From Druceiella hillmani (lineage: Eukaryota > Arthropoda > Insecta > Lepidoptera > Hepialidae): a DNA stretch of 64,000 nt. The stretch lies in NCBI GenBank assembly GCA_039881145.1, contig JAYKKI010000091.1, positions 992,001-1,056,000 on the forward strand. The letters are read 5' to 3'. The notes below the pieces were generated by a model, which saw only the letters and a program-made list of their open reading frames with translations, was not told the origin of the DNA and made no database searches. Numbering within the stretch: the stretch's first letter is position 1; each line of letters opens with the position of its first letter. Shown piece by piece: positions 14,125-26,289 of the stretch. The translations under genes and the position numbers were made by a program.

Positions 14125-15915
14125 AAGTTAATCAATTATTTCATCAAATCCCATCACTCCTAGGAAAATAAAACTATCAAAAAGCCCTTTTTCATAAATA
14201 TAAATCAATAATAAGTTCAGCTGATGATTCGCAAAGTTTTTTCCTACAATTTTCATTATATATTCATGACATTATACTGAATATGAAAGAGTAAAAAAAA
14301 CAACTTTGTTAAAGTTTTTTCCGACAATATCAACTTCTTTCTTTTTATATAATCCATAACTTTATATGTATTCCCGTGAAATGAACCTACAGGATACAAG
14401 TAAAATTTAAAATTCTAAAATTTAATAAATTCACCCCAAAATTACATTTATGTCTTATTGAACTATCCGAATGTGTATTGCAGTCACTAGAATATTATTT
14501 TTAGTCACTAAATTATATTGCACACATTAGTAATAGAATAACACATATTTTATTTGTTCGTTACATAAAAAGTAGTTGATATAAGCATGTCTTCAGTAAA
14601 TACTCCCAAGCAATTTTTCACACACATTCCGTTACTTTATTTTAAAATTACTATAAAATTAGAATAACAGGATTTTCATTTTTTCATTAAGATAAAAAAT
14701 TACAAGTTTCAATTTCGCAATTTAATTTTATCAATGTAATAAGCTCTTTTTGTACGCTCCACTTATATTCTTTATGGTTCAAGTCTCGGATTCGATTCTC
14801 TCGCTGCGTAAGCAATTATTTAATAACGACAAAGTTTTTCGAATTTTAGATTTATCACGAACAAATGTTTTTCGAGATTTTAAAATGTTCCTTGAGCAAA
14901 GAAATAAATTTATTCATGCTGAAAAATTTGTGTTGTAAATCAAAAGAAAACTTTGGTTTTAAATATTAAATCCTTTTATTTTCTTATACGGAAACTATTT
15001 ATAAGAGTGTCTTTAAAGGATCTCGCTCTGTTTTTTGTGGATCTAGCTTTATGTGTATATAATTTCTATTGCTCAAGTCCCCACTCCAGTAAGTCAGAGT
15101 GAACTGTCAGCAAAACCAATTTGGTTTTAACGAATCAATTATAGATTTATTACAGTTAATAATCTTGATTTTACCTTATTTCTTAAACATAATCCAAGGC
15201 TTTATGCTGATAAATATTATGAAATATAATTTTAGGCTAATCTTATTTCTATAGAATATATTGTTCATATCACGTCTTTGTTGCTTGTAGAGTTTATCGA
15301 TATAAACACATTTTCAAAGCTATTGAAATCAATAAGACTACGCTGCTCCGGAAAAACATATCAACACTTTTGAATATAATATTGAACGCAATAAATAAGG
15401 CGTACAGTACTCTTTCGCCGAATCGATCCAATGCCATTTCATTAGAAACTTAAGTTGCCCTTAATGTACTAAGTTAATTGGGAAATAATCTAAAGTTCTA
15501 ATTTTCAGATTTATATACGTATATATTATTATTTTCATCCAAATAACGTCCAACTGGTGAAACGATTTGACAAATTTTATATTGAAAGCTTAATCATGCG
15601 GAGTCAGTGTTATACACCCTTAGGCACAATAATTTTAGGAAACTTAATTAATTCCCTTAAAACCTAATAAAACTCTGCTAATCATAAAAAAGGGCAAGTA
15701 ACTTTTACTTCCGCGACCAATGTCGAATGGTCTATAAGTACCGACTTAATCTTAACCTTCACTTCAAACGCTCTATGCATATATGCTTCCGCGACATGCT
15801 TATTCAGTCAGAAAGCAATACATTAGCGTACTTCTTGAGATTTGAAACAGAATTCACACTGCGTTACGCTTATATTACATTGTTTATTATTAACGACCGA
15901 GGTTTCAGCTAGTTT
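14125..15915 (+). repeat. Copy B of the large diverged duplicated block
   Basis: Partner of 7880-11070. Near 14780 it carries TTCAAGTCTCGGATTCGATT, which in isolation looks like a tRNA B-box, but the copy A sequence lacks it and no tRNA fold is apparent. The last conserved island (about 15725-15870) gives a similar peptide in the same frame in both copies, around LIQxES, hinting that it may once have been coding. I cannot assign a family. Confidence 0.65.
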
Positions 15916-16397
15916 CTACCAAAAAAATAGGTTGGGTCGCATGAATTACCAGATCACTTTTTTTTCTCGGGCGCATACGGCGTCGTCGGTTGAGTGACCA
16001 ATAATGAAATATGAGTGGACCTTTAGCTCTCCATCCACCAACCATCGATTAAGTCGTCAGGTGTCTCTTTTCACTCATAAAATAATAGTATTCTTTCTAT
16101 TGAATTGATAAATAATCTGATCCAGTGTTTTACTTACTCGAATTGACAATAGATGAATGAGATATTCAATAGCTATATAAGTTCATGGAAATTGATTTGA
16201 TCTGATAATAATTTAGGTCTTCGGCTGTGTTTTCTTAATTTCACGTATTTGTTCGTAGATATTGGTTAATGGATTCATAATAATTTGTTCAATAGATATA
16301 AAATAATTATACCTAATGTTCATATTTTTATTTAAGTACTTCTAATATTCTTCCATTGGTTTAGGTTTGGGTGAAAAACATTGATTTAGGTGAAAAA

Positions 16398-17290
16398 ATG
16401 TCACGAAAAGCAAGAAATCCAATTTAGCGATTTATCTGAAGTCGTTTGCAATATTTGTAATAAATCACTTTCGTTCGATAGCTATGAAATCAAAAGCAAA
16501 TATTACACAGAGTAAAGCAACATTTAAACAAATTTCATGACGCGGAGCATATACAGTTTTTAAAACGACAGTAGAAATTAAGAAAAGAGACTAAATTAAG
16601 ATAAACCGATTCAAAAAATTCCTTGATCCCTTATTGACCTTTTCGAGTTGGCCACAAAACCTACATCCCAAGAATGATTATGAAATTTCACTAAAAGCAG
16701 ATAAAGCCATTATGTATTTGATATAATTTTTTATATGCTGCTTTATTTCCGGGTAGAAAGCAAAGCATTCCGATGATTCAACTTGAGTGATACCCACGTT
16801 GTTTACAAATATCGACTCAATTTTCCAAAATATCACTAATGCCTCAAATCTTAAAAATTAATAGACAAAAGCTAAAAAAATTAACAGCGAAATGCAACTA
16901 ATTGAGTGCAACAACCGATATATAGACCACGCGAGCAAAACATATTCACACCTTAGCTTCACAAGTCACGTCATCACAGAGTACCAACGCCTAAAAACGT
17001 TATACTGTCTGCATCTGTACTTGGATTAAGATCATACCAGCTAATACATCGAACAAACACTGAGATAGTTAATGAATGAAACCTAAATGGCAATTTTTTT
17101 AAGATTACGTGACAATGTGGCTAATATGGTTTGTCCTATGCGTGGTCACTATGAATTTTTCGGTTGTGTGTCACATACGTTGCAATTGGTGATAAAACAT
17201 GCACTTTCTGTTTTTAAGTTAAGTAGCACTGGACAAATTTACGCAAATCGTCGAAATAATGTACTTGGTAAAAATGTGGAAAATTGACTT
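16398..17290 (+). pseudogene. hAT-superfamily transposase relic with BED zinc finger
   Basis: Several frames, broken by stops and shifts, read as successive parts of a hAT transposase. After an ATG at 16398, a BED-type zinc finger appears: VCNICNKSLSF supplies the CxxC pair near 16445, and HLNKFH near 16524-16541 supplies HxxxxH in another frame. Around 16914-16945 TTDI-TTRAS resembles the DIW(T/S)xR motif at the first catalytic aspartate; the tryptophan codon is a stop (TAG). From about 17100, DNVANMV and then GCVSHTLQLVIKHAL match the TDNAxNM and C(A/S)HxLxLVV motifs of the RNase H-like core. The C-terminal half and dimerisation domain were not found, so the copy is truncated as well as broken. 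The motifs are read directly; the family assignment comes from knowledge of hAT/ZBED proteins. Confidence 0.85.
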
Positions 17291-17299
17291 TTTTAAGCT

Positions 17300-18345
17300 T
17301 GTAAGACTTTTTATTATGATTTTAAAGTTACTATCTAAATTAGCTACTATATTCGCTACAACATTTTAATTGGTTTATTCTTTACGACTTTTTTTTTACG
17401 TAAAGTTACTGTTTTTATTTTCATTTTCAGTGAATCCAATTGTCATACCAATGATTCTTATCAGTGTGGAGACTGTTAGTTAGATAGATTTAAGTATTTT
17501 AATAAAAAGGTGGCAAATATAAGATCTCATTAAGTTTATTAATTATATATAATGCAATAACCAAGAATATAATAATATTATTTCACAGTTAAAGAGTTTG
17601 TAATATTCAAATATTATTTTTTTGCGATATGTATAGTTTAATTTCTAATTAGTTATTTATTTTATTGGCGTGGTCCAAAAAATATTACCAGGAAGAGTTA
17701 GTTGAGTTGACCCATATTCAAACACAAGCCAAAATTCGATTTCGGTTTCGGCTGAAAATCTATTTTTCGTTCGGTCACTATTTACTGTATAAATAGCACG
17801 ACCTTCATTATACTTGGAATATCGGTGAAAGGAAACTGCTCGGTCCTTATTAATTTTACATTAAATGTCATATTTTTATGTAAATAGGCATTTTTATTGA
17901 CAGAATGTGAATATCACCTTACTTAAGCTGTTAAATACAAAACTGAAAATAATAGACACCTGGAAATTAATTATTTTATTTATATAAAAATATAAAAGCA
18001 ACAAAAAGTAATCTACTTGAATTATAAATGCAGGTATGATGTATTTCTTCATATTAAAATAATTATACAACATATTCATAGAGTTTATAATAAAATTGCC
18101 AAACATAGACCATAAGTCACAAGTAATATGAGCGGTTAGCGAGGTATTGACGCGATTAATTTAGTTTAATATTCCGAGCGCCTGGTATGGCGCTAGTTTA
18201 TCGAAAAGAGGAACTTGAAAATCAAATTCTTCAAGGTCGTCGGGAGATTCCATCGCCGTAACAGTAAGGATATATTGTTTCTTGCGTGATACTGCATTGC
18301 AAAAAAATTACTTATTGAAAATTTTCCTGATGTCTGGTTTGCAAA
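17300..18345. other. No gene seen; possible hAT subterminal motif
   Basis: AT-rich DNA. At 17734-17760 the phrase TTCGATTTCGGTTTCGGC then TGAAAAT resembles the CGGTTTCGGCCGAAA-type subterminal motifs of some insect hAT elements, so it may be the 3' end region of the broken element upstream. I did not find a matching 5' end, so this link is tentative. Confidence 0.35.
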
Positions 18346-18351
18346 TACAAT

Positions 18352-18434
18352 GCTTATATTAAAAAGAATGGACAAAACTTACACTGTTATATAATACGGA
18401 AAGTGTTTGTAATCTTAAGAAATATTGCCTGGTT
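18352..18434 (+). repeat. 83-bp inverted repeat, left arm
   Basis: The reverse complement of this arm occurs at 19648-19728 with three substitutions and one 2-nt indel (about 94% identity). It starts GCTTATATTAAAAAG and ends TTGCCTGGTT. The arms are 1.2 kb apart and enclose a reverse-transcriptase fragment. Open frames starting in each arm begin MS(I/T)LFNIS because they share the arm sequence; they then diverge, so they are not homologous genes. Possible origins are terminal inverted repeats of a DNA element or a foldback rearrangement. Confidence 0.9.
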
Positions 18435-19291
18435 ATGTTAATAATTTTCCATAGTAATCTTTGTCCTGGATATTGCAAATACTCTGTAGAAATATCTGTG
18501 AGGTAATTATTCTTAAGCATCATCTAAAGTACAGCTCGTGAAAAACTAAGGTTTTCATTTCATGTTTAAGGAAAACCCTATGTGACAATTATTTTGCAGA
18601 GTAGGAACGGACATAATATTTTTAAATGATTTTGCACCAATATTCAAAGCAAAAAAAACGCTGATACATTTGAAGGAACTGTTGTCTTATGAAGTGGAAA
18701 ATTGACTAACTCAAGGATCATTTGATATTATTTCACAAAAAAGAGTGCGGCTAAAATATAAATTTTGTCTCAGCCTTATGGTTTGAAATATCTTTGCGTA
18801 TTTATAGTTTCACGTCCTTTATTTTCTATATCATTTAGTATCAAATACAAATATTCACAGTACCAAAAATACATAACTCGAAAGCACAGCGCAAAAGTCA
18901 CAAAACGGCCCTAAATTAACTCTTTATTAAAAAGGATTCTTGGACACCGGATATATTTTTGATGAACACTTTATAAGACGCGCTTTTTGGTATTGCTGTT
19001 CCACAATGAACATAATCATGACAATGATTTGTCAAATGTTTCTGCCAAAATAGTGTATACTAGAAATTTGTGTATCATTGAAATATTTATCAATATATAA
19101 TTTGGTATATTAATTAATCTTGGTTTTGTAATAAAGTCTATTTGCTTGTGAAAATAAATATTTATTTTAATATTATTATTCCAAGGTCTAATGGCTGAAG
19201 ATCTGTGAGCGACGCCAACTTCACATACTTACACTTGTTTTTAATATATTAAAAAAGCCTTGGAGCCAAATTATCTTACTTGCATATTTAA

Positions 19292-19489
19292 ATATTTGTT
19301 TGCTCACGGCCTTGGGCTACGACTGAAAGTTCACTCACCCTACTTATTCCTAAACATACCTCTACCACTAACGAAAAATCCTTCACTGTCCAAGCAGCAA
19401 AAATTTGGAATCACCTGGATCCTGACATCAGGAAAATCACGTCTCTAAATATTTTCAAAGATCAAGTGAAAAAGTCCTGCTTGTCCTGA
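19292..19489 (+). pseudogene. C-terminal tail of a non-LTR retrotransposon reverse transcriptase
   Basis: An uninterrupted frame of 65 codons ends at TGA 19487-19489. It contains SFTVQAAKIWNHLDPDIRK followed by ITSLNIFKDQVKK. The pattern SFTxxAxxxWNxLPxxIRxxxSLxxFKxxL is the usual extreme C terminus of Jockey/CR1-type non-LTR reverse transcriptases, downstream of the catalytic fingers and palm. No upstream reverse transcriptase or endonuclease domain is present, which fits the 5' truncation common in LINE copies. The following 150 bp (T- and C-rich, ending near 19600) may be the element's 3' UTR. Family placement is from general knowledge, not a search. Confidence 0.8.
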
Positions 19490-19647
19490 AACCTTTCCCT
19501 TGTCCTTTCCTGTCTTTCTCATCCCAAATCATCTCAATAGTTTGTATTATTTATACTATTATATTTTTTTAATGTTTTTGGTCTAATGTACTATAAAGAA
19601 TTTTCGTTGCAAAATCTCTTACCGTCTACCGACTGAATTTCAAACCA

Positions 19648-19728
19648 AACCAGGCAATACTTCTTAAGATTATAAACACTCCGTATTATATAACAGTGTA
19701 AGTTTTGTCCACTCTTTTTAATATAAGC
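19648..19728 (-). repeat. 83-bp inverted repeat, right arm (81 bp)
   Basis: Partner of 18352-18434 in opposite orientation. Similarity stops abruptly at AACCAGGC on the inner side and AATATAAGC on the outer side, giving clear boundaries. Confidence 0.9.
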
Positions 19729-19734
19729 GAAAAT

Positions 19735-21200
19735 AATTTAATAAAGTTCAGTAGATGCTCTTGTTATTCCATTATAAATTTATATTCGCGTTCTGAAATT
19801 CATCGCAATTTTATTAAAACATTTGACAACGTAAATGAAAATCTGCTAGAATTGCACATTAAACAATTTCTTACGACTCCGTATAATGACGTGTCATGTT
19901 TTCACATCAATTCAACAGCCCTTCGATCGATTAGTAAACATATAAGTTTTACCCTTTACCAGAAAAAACCCTGTTGCTATAACATAGAAGTATAGAAAGG
20001 AAATTAGAATCAAATGTAATCACCTGTCATAATTCTATACTTTCTTGCTACAGGTTAAATAGGTATTTTCGAATTTGTATTTAAAATTTAATGCGAGTAC
20101 ATATTTTTGAAATCATCTTTGAAAGCCTTTGATTTGTGTATGGATGCATTAATGCAATAAACAATTGTTTCCTGGATTTTCTCTGAATTAATTACGGAGC
20201 GCTAACAATTTAAAGTTGAAAACCAGTCTTTCGATTCGAAAGTTATCGAATAGCCCAAAGCCAAATTCTAAGCAGCATTGCTTGGCGAAACTTTAAACGT
20301 GTTTAATTAAATATAGCATTTATTTATACATCATAATGTACATTTTTTAAAATCTGCTCGTACCTTTAATATGATGTTCATTTTGATAGTCTTCTTGAAT
20401 TTTTATTTTTCATATTTTTATATTGGGCAAAATGGCGTCTCTCAACCTCCATATTGCATGGACGATAATTTTACCTACCTAAGAATATGAAGAAAGTTAA
20501 GACAATACCTCATTTGTCTGAGTCTAGTCCGACTCTCTCATTCTATTAGTACTCCTCAATTGTTCTAAGTTTATAGAATTATCTCAAAAATAAACCTTTT
20601 ACATAGGCAAATAAGCGAAATTCATTTATTTAAATATAGTCACTGACCTTAATCGTTACGTCGATCGTTTTATAGACTAGAATATTTCAAAAGGTTGACG
20701 TTTTTATTTTTTCCGCCCAGCATTCTCCCAGAGCCGCGCCATTTAAATTAGTAAGATTTAGATTTATCGTCATTTAATCTCCATCTTAGGTCGAGCTAAA
20801 ACGCAAAGCCACCATCCCACCATTAGGGTTGAGTAATCCTTTAATTATTGCTTAAACGAGGGATGTTCTACTAAATTTAGGGCGATGATGCTGTGTATTT
20901 ATATAATGACACTACCGAAGCTGAAGCCAAAGCCTTGCTTATGCTTATTTACAGTACAATTTAATAAATTTGAATATAATCAGAATAGGAAATGGAAACA
21001 TTGATTACAAGAAAGCCTTTTTAAAATAATTAAAAAGCGACTTACAAAAAACAAATGCTGAATGCAAGTAACAAAGAATAAAAATCGTAGGAGTGAACAA
21101 TTTTTACTCGCTGTATGAATAACCAATGATTTTACGAAATTTGTTGAACAATAAAAAAATATGCCCGCACTGTTTAGTGTACTAAACATTATGATTCCTG
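19735..21200. other. No recognisable gene
   Basis: A 96-codon plus-strand frame at 19705-19995 starts inside the inverted-repeat arm; its peptide is serine/asparagine-rich with no motif I recognise. A GC-richer patch at 20715-20850 has no coding signature. The remainder is AT-rich. Confidence 0.4.
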
Positions 21201-21206
21201 TTATAA

Positions 21207-21298
21207 ATACTCTAACCTAACCTAACCTTCTAACTTATCATAACATATAATCTAACCTAACATTCTAACTTAACATAACCTAACCTCAGCTAACCTAA
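21207..21298. repeat. Degenerate CCTAA (TTAGG) telomere-like repeats
   Basis: Repeated TCTAACCTAACCTAACC, CTAACTTAACATAACCTAACC and CTAACCTAACC phrases occur within 90 bp. CCTAA is the complement of TTAGG, the canonical arthropod telomere unit. The repeats are interrupted and degenerate, so this is an interstitial or element-borne patch, not a chromosome end. Confidence 0.7.
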
Positions 21299-21577
21299 CC
21301 AAACCTTTATACTTATTATAAAATAAAGTCGTGTATGTCTGCTCCTCCATAATAACCTAATAAAAAGAAAACACATCCTGAAATGAATAACTATTTTAAT
21401 ATAGGATTCTCCGTATCCGCTCCTCCGTGTATGACCCAATATGAAGAATATATAACCTGAAATAAATATGAAATCAGGATACATCTTACTAATATAATAG
21501 TCATCTATGTGCAAGCCGCGCTGGATGTAACCTAATATATGAAGAAAATTATGAGTACCGCTGTGCCTTCTTTTCAT
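21299..21577 (-). repeat. Three diverged tandem units, open in one frame
   Basis: On the minus strand three units of roughly 75-110 bp begin TTCTT..TATTAGGTTA or a variant (starting near 21545, 21448 and 21370), continue with a GGAGGAGCGGA-like core (lost in the first unit) and end with TTTCAGG. A 95-codon frame (ATG at 21577, end near 21290) stays open across all three, giving repeated peptide phrases FLHILGYIQRG, FFILGHTRRSG and FLFIRLLWRSR. Such arrays occur in untranslated tails of mobile elements, so the open frame may be chance; unit lengths near multiples of three would preserve it. Confidence 0.55.
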
Positions 21578-21599
21578 TAGAAAATAGTTTCATAATTTA

Positions 21600-22735
21600 T
21601 CTTTAATTGCATAATCTAACATAACCTCACTTTATTATATTTATTAAGTTACTCACAATTAAATGAAACTACGTGATGTAGTATTATTTCTACTTTCTTT
21701 AATTTCTTTACCACGACCTAGGTTTCGTTGTATTACAACATCTTCAGGTGGGATATTAGCAAAGATTAACTCTTAGGAACAACCAATAGTATTTATATGT
21801 TTCAAACACAATAGCGGAAGCCTGGTTTGTTGAAACAATTGAAAAAAAAACATTTAAACTTTAACTATGCCAAATCTCACACTCTTCTGTGCGCGCAATA
21901 TGCTCAAAAAGTGGTATAACATTTTCTCTTCACGTATTAATATATAAATATTTTATACCTAGAGGATTTCGTGAATAAAAGCGGTCGCGTTCTTTGCGAA
22001 TTCGAAGTAGATGGTGAGATGAAAAGTTTGTAATGCGATTTGCTAAAATTATAACGATTTTTTATAAATAATTATATTTTGTTCTGTCAAAATAAAATTT
22101 AATTTGTCGTCCTAGTGGAATGTATTCTTAGATATCCTTACATAAAAAGCTCACATTCTTATTTTTATAAAAATATGAGAAAAAGCATACACTAATTCTT
22201 CTTATATTTTTCTTAGCATATAATTTAATCTGGGATATTCCATGTTGTTGAAATGATGAAAAAAATTAAATACTGTATGGGCTTAATATTTACAAAAAAT
22301 AGTGAATATTAAACAATATTGGAGAGTTTAATTGCCTTAAAAAGAGACTGATGTTCATGTCAAAGATATTTTTGAAAAGTCGGCATTTTAGGCTCATAAA
22401 ATTAAACGGATTCATAAAATATCTCGACATCGAATAATAATTTTGTTTAAATTTCGCTGTGATTAAAAAAAACAAAATTTTCGTAAATACAGATTTTTAT
22501 CTTTGTTATTATCGTCGATACAAATATATAGATATTCCCCATTCACCCATTCGTCTGTTATACTTCGCCACCTATAAAATCAACGAGCTAACTATAAATG
22601 TGAATAGGATTAGTTTTTAAAAACATTTAAGCGCGCGGTTTCTGACAGTATCGATACGACCAATAGTATAGAAAAATTATTTTTTTGGTACTCTCTGAAT
22701 AGTTTTCTTTTTTAAAGAAATACTACTTTCAGATA
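21600..22735. other. No gene seen
   Basis: AT-rich DNA up to the start of the MITE copy at 22740. No coding motif or structured repeat noticed. Confidence 0.45.
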
Positions 22736-22739
22736 TATA

Positions 22740-23215
<476 letters not shown>

Positions 23216-23219
23216 GATA

Positions 23220-25190
23220 AGCACCTTCTATTTTGAGAACTTTTGAATAAAAATTAATAAATCACACAATTAATAAATATAAAGATTAAAATAATCATAA
23301 AAATAAAAGGGCTAAGAAAATGTCAAACGAAATAACAATATAATTGGTATGTTATAAGTAAAACAATTGAATGCTACTGCAGTGTAAAAAGGAAAGTTGA
23401 AAATTGTCATTATAAAAAAATAAAAACATTTATATCTTGATATAACGGAAAATATTTTGTACATTATTTGAAAATATTTTGTTTATCATAAATTACGCCA
23501 TAAAATATCAGAATATTGTGCTTGAGATATATTTCCAGTGAAAATTGAATTCACTGTTATATAATAACTGAAATTCTGGCTAAAATATTTCATTCGCATT
23601 GAACTGAACAATGTCCAGCAATCTTATTAATACCATTAACAACAAATATTCAGTACGCGGAATAAACTACAACATCAATGTTTGCAATTACATTATAGTT
23701 GTATATACCGATAAAATTGTTATATGGAAATTAATGTGACAAACAATTTATAGCATCGAAATATTCAATATAGTAAACTGTATTGTATTTTTTAGTTCGA
23801 AAACATCAAATCACGGTGATTTAGATGCGAATAATATATATTACAAAAATTAAGGAGGACTCGCTTATGATAAGTGACATTGTTTTTTAGCCCGCGTGTC
23901 TTTCCGTTACAATTTTTGCACTTTTTGACGACACACTTAACCATTTTCCATCAAAAATAAATATACTTCACAAAGTGGAAATGTTTTATCTCCGCTTGAC
24001 TGACGTTAAAGTATGACTAGATGCACACTTTGCATCAAACAACAGTTTGCTTACAAACATTTTGTCAAAAATTGACAAACTTTTAGACGCGAAATATGGG
24101 CGTGTGCTAGACACTTACCTCCGTGAAGCACATACTAAATTAACAAGCAACTGAACGATGCGTGAAAAAAATCCCAAAATATAAACGCATTGATCTTAAT
24201 ATAACGCTAAATAAAAATATATCGCAAAATAAAAAGATTTAGAACGTCGTAGTTAAAAGCTATATTTACACATGTCCGCCCCACTATCATAGTCTCACTT
24301 TGTGATTCACAATTTAAACGATTTTAGTCATACATGCTTGAATGAAACTTTACAGGTAAATGCTTCATCTACCTCAATTAATATGTAGTAGAATGTTGGC
24401 AAAATTAAAATACACAACGTGCGTACAAAGTGGGGGGGGGCGAATTTATTTTTTTGCGCATCACTCTGAGTGAAATCATGATGTCATTGATCATCGGAGA
24501 GGTATTTTAAAATTAAACGGAGATTTCTTTTTTCATTTTTAATTTTTAAGTCCCGTTTATAATATTAAAATGTAAAATGGTAGCAATGTGGCACCCTTCC
24601 ATTTTTCAATCATGTGTTTAAAAATTTAAAAAAATTCTATATACCAAAATTTCATTAAAACTACAAATGAAATTATTTTGATTAAATTACGTCAACAATT
24701 TCAGGAGATGTAGATAAATACAAACATTTGCTTTGTCCGCGTTCCGACACCCATTTGATCGGTTTTTTCATACTTTCCATTTTGTTTGAATATCCCAAAA
24801 TTATATGTATTTAATCCCGATCCCGAAATATTATAAAATTGAACGATGATTCCAGATACCATGGGATTCAAATTAATTCATCGCAATCCGTGTGGCGGAG
24901 ATTTTTGTTTAATTTTATACGGAACCTTTTCATCATCATAACTTAGGAACTATACATCATGATGAAACAGAAACAGACAGGCCGAGAAAAAATATAACTT
25001 TTTTAACATTAATGAAAAAGGCACTTAAAATTACAAACTTTTTCTGTTTCAATTTTATTTAATTCTATGAGACTATTTTCAATATTTCATCAGAATGAAA
25101 TTCATTAATCGCGTTATGATCTACAGAAATGGCTACAATAGACACACTGGTCAAGTAGGAACCGTTTGGTTACGCTATTTGGTAAACGTT
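23220..25190. other. No gene seen
   Basis: AT-rich DNA with a run of nine G at 24432-24440, unusual at this composition. Around 24895-25000 a TATACGGAACCTTTT phrase and an ACAGAAACAGACAGGCCG stretch resemble the 3' part of the GGAACCCTAAAAA-type repeat at 25195, possibly a rearranged fragment of it. Confidence 0.4.
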
Positions 25191-25194
25191 GTTT

Positions 25195-25717
25195 AAAAAA
25201 CCTGTCAAGTACACGCAGAACTCTCACTACGAGGGTTCCAAGCACATTTAGGAACTTATAAAAATTTAAGGGTACATAGTATTTCCAGTAAATATTTAGT
25301 AAATATTTTTACTAGTTATACCTTTCAAGATAAAAACGAACGAACGATAAAAACGCATTATTAGAAGCCATTGATTTTTGGGTTTTTTCCTTCACTTCTG
25401 CTGTAAAACCTCCCATTACGCCGACTTTCAGGATTATAGATCGACCGAAAGTATAAGGTTTTGATGATCAGCGGATAAGACTATTGGGTGAACAAAAAAT
25501 ACACTGTAAAGGGCCGTATCATTTCGTTGCGTAAACCAAAAAAACAGAATTCACACCAATTTAAGGCTATAGGTCTCGGTATCGATACTAATTTCAACTT
25601 AGAATCTCAATTCGTTACGGCGAAAAAGGGTTTTGACAGACGTACAGACGGACGGATAATCAAATTATTCTATAAGAGTTCCGTATTTTTCGTTTTGAGG
25701 GATGGAACCTCAAAAAT
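25195..25717 (+). mobile_element. Interspersed repeat, CGGCCAAGTGCGAG/GGAACCCTAAAAA family, diverged copy
   Basis: It begins AAAAAACCTGTCAAGTACACG, a diverged form of AAAACCGGCCAAGTGCGAG seen at 45373, followed by an ACGAGGGTTCC phrase. Near the end come GACAGACGTACAGACGGACGG, TATAAGAGTTCCGTATTTTT and GGATGGAACCTCAAAAA, the diverged tail of the same family. The total length of about 520 bp matches the copies at 35325, 45373 and 55496. It is non-coding and probably moved by another element's machinery. I link the family to Lepidoptera from memory of common motifs. Confidence 0.75.
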
Positions 25718-26225
25718 GAACGATGTGTTTGTATAATATCACATATATAGCTGCGTTTATTTTATACAACTTAATGTTTAGGTTCTGACTGTAATAAGGG
25801 TAAGCAGCTTCCTCCTCAACTCACTTTTATTGAAAACTGTCCTGATTTAGATAATTCACTGCCAGTCTCTAGTAGAAAAGGTTGTAATATGACTTTTCTA
25901 GTCCCTATAATTTTGTTTCATATCCCCTGCAGCCGTTTTGACATTCATGGATCATATGAATATCAACAATTAATATCTATGAACATTGCTGGCTGAAATT
26001 GTAAAACATATATATACGTATAATACCAGCCAAGTGTGTCTCAGAACGGAATTCCATAATTGACAGTGAGTAAGGTTTATTCATATTTATATGGTACTGT
26101 TTTCATCTATGTATATATAGGGTAGACAAAATGCATAACATTACTTATTTTTATAAAAAACTTTAGTTTCAACAAAAAGGTGTAATTATTTCTATCGAAT
26201 TTTATTCAAGTTGACTATAAACAAA

Positions 26226-26285
26226 CTAGGAACCCCCAGAAATTTCGCCGTGTCCGTCTGTCCGCCTATATATCAATCTAAAATT
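26226..26285 (-). mobile_element. 3'-end fragment of the same interspersed repeat
   Basis: On the minus strand the phrase GGCGGACAGACGGACACGGCG is followed by TTCTGGGGGTTCCTAG. This matches the polypurine GACGGACAGAC...GGGTTCC tail of the family in reverse orientation. The body to the right could not be aligned confidently. Confidence 0.6.
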
Positions 26286-26289
26286 TAGA

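Noticed and set aside
14780..14815. tRNA B-box-like CGGATTCGATTC in block B
   Set aside because: No A-box at the right distance and no cloverleaf. The homologous position in block A lacks it.
18193..19995. Two proteins sharing the start MS(I/T)LFNIS (minus 18193-18375, plus 19705-19995)
   Set aside because: The shared start is just the inverted-repeat arm read in both orientations. Similarity ends where the arm ends.
21207..21298. True chromosome end
   Set aside because: The CCTAA repeats are few and interrupted, and ordinary sequence continues on both sides.
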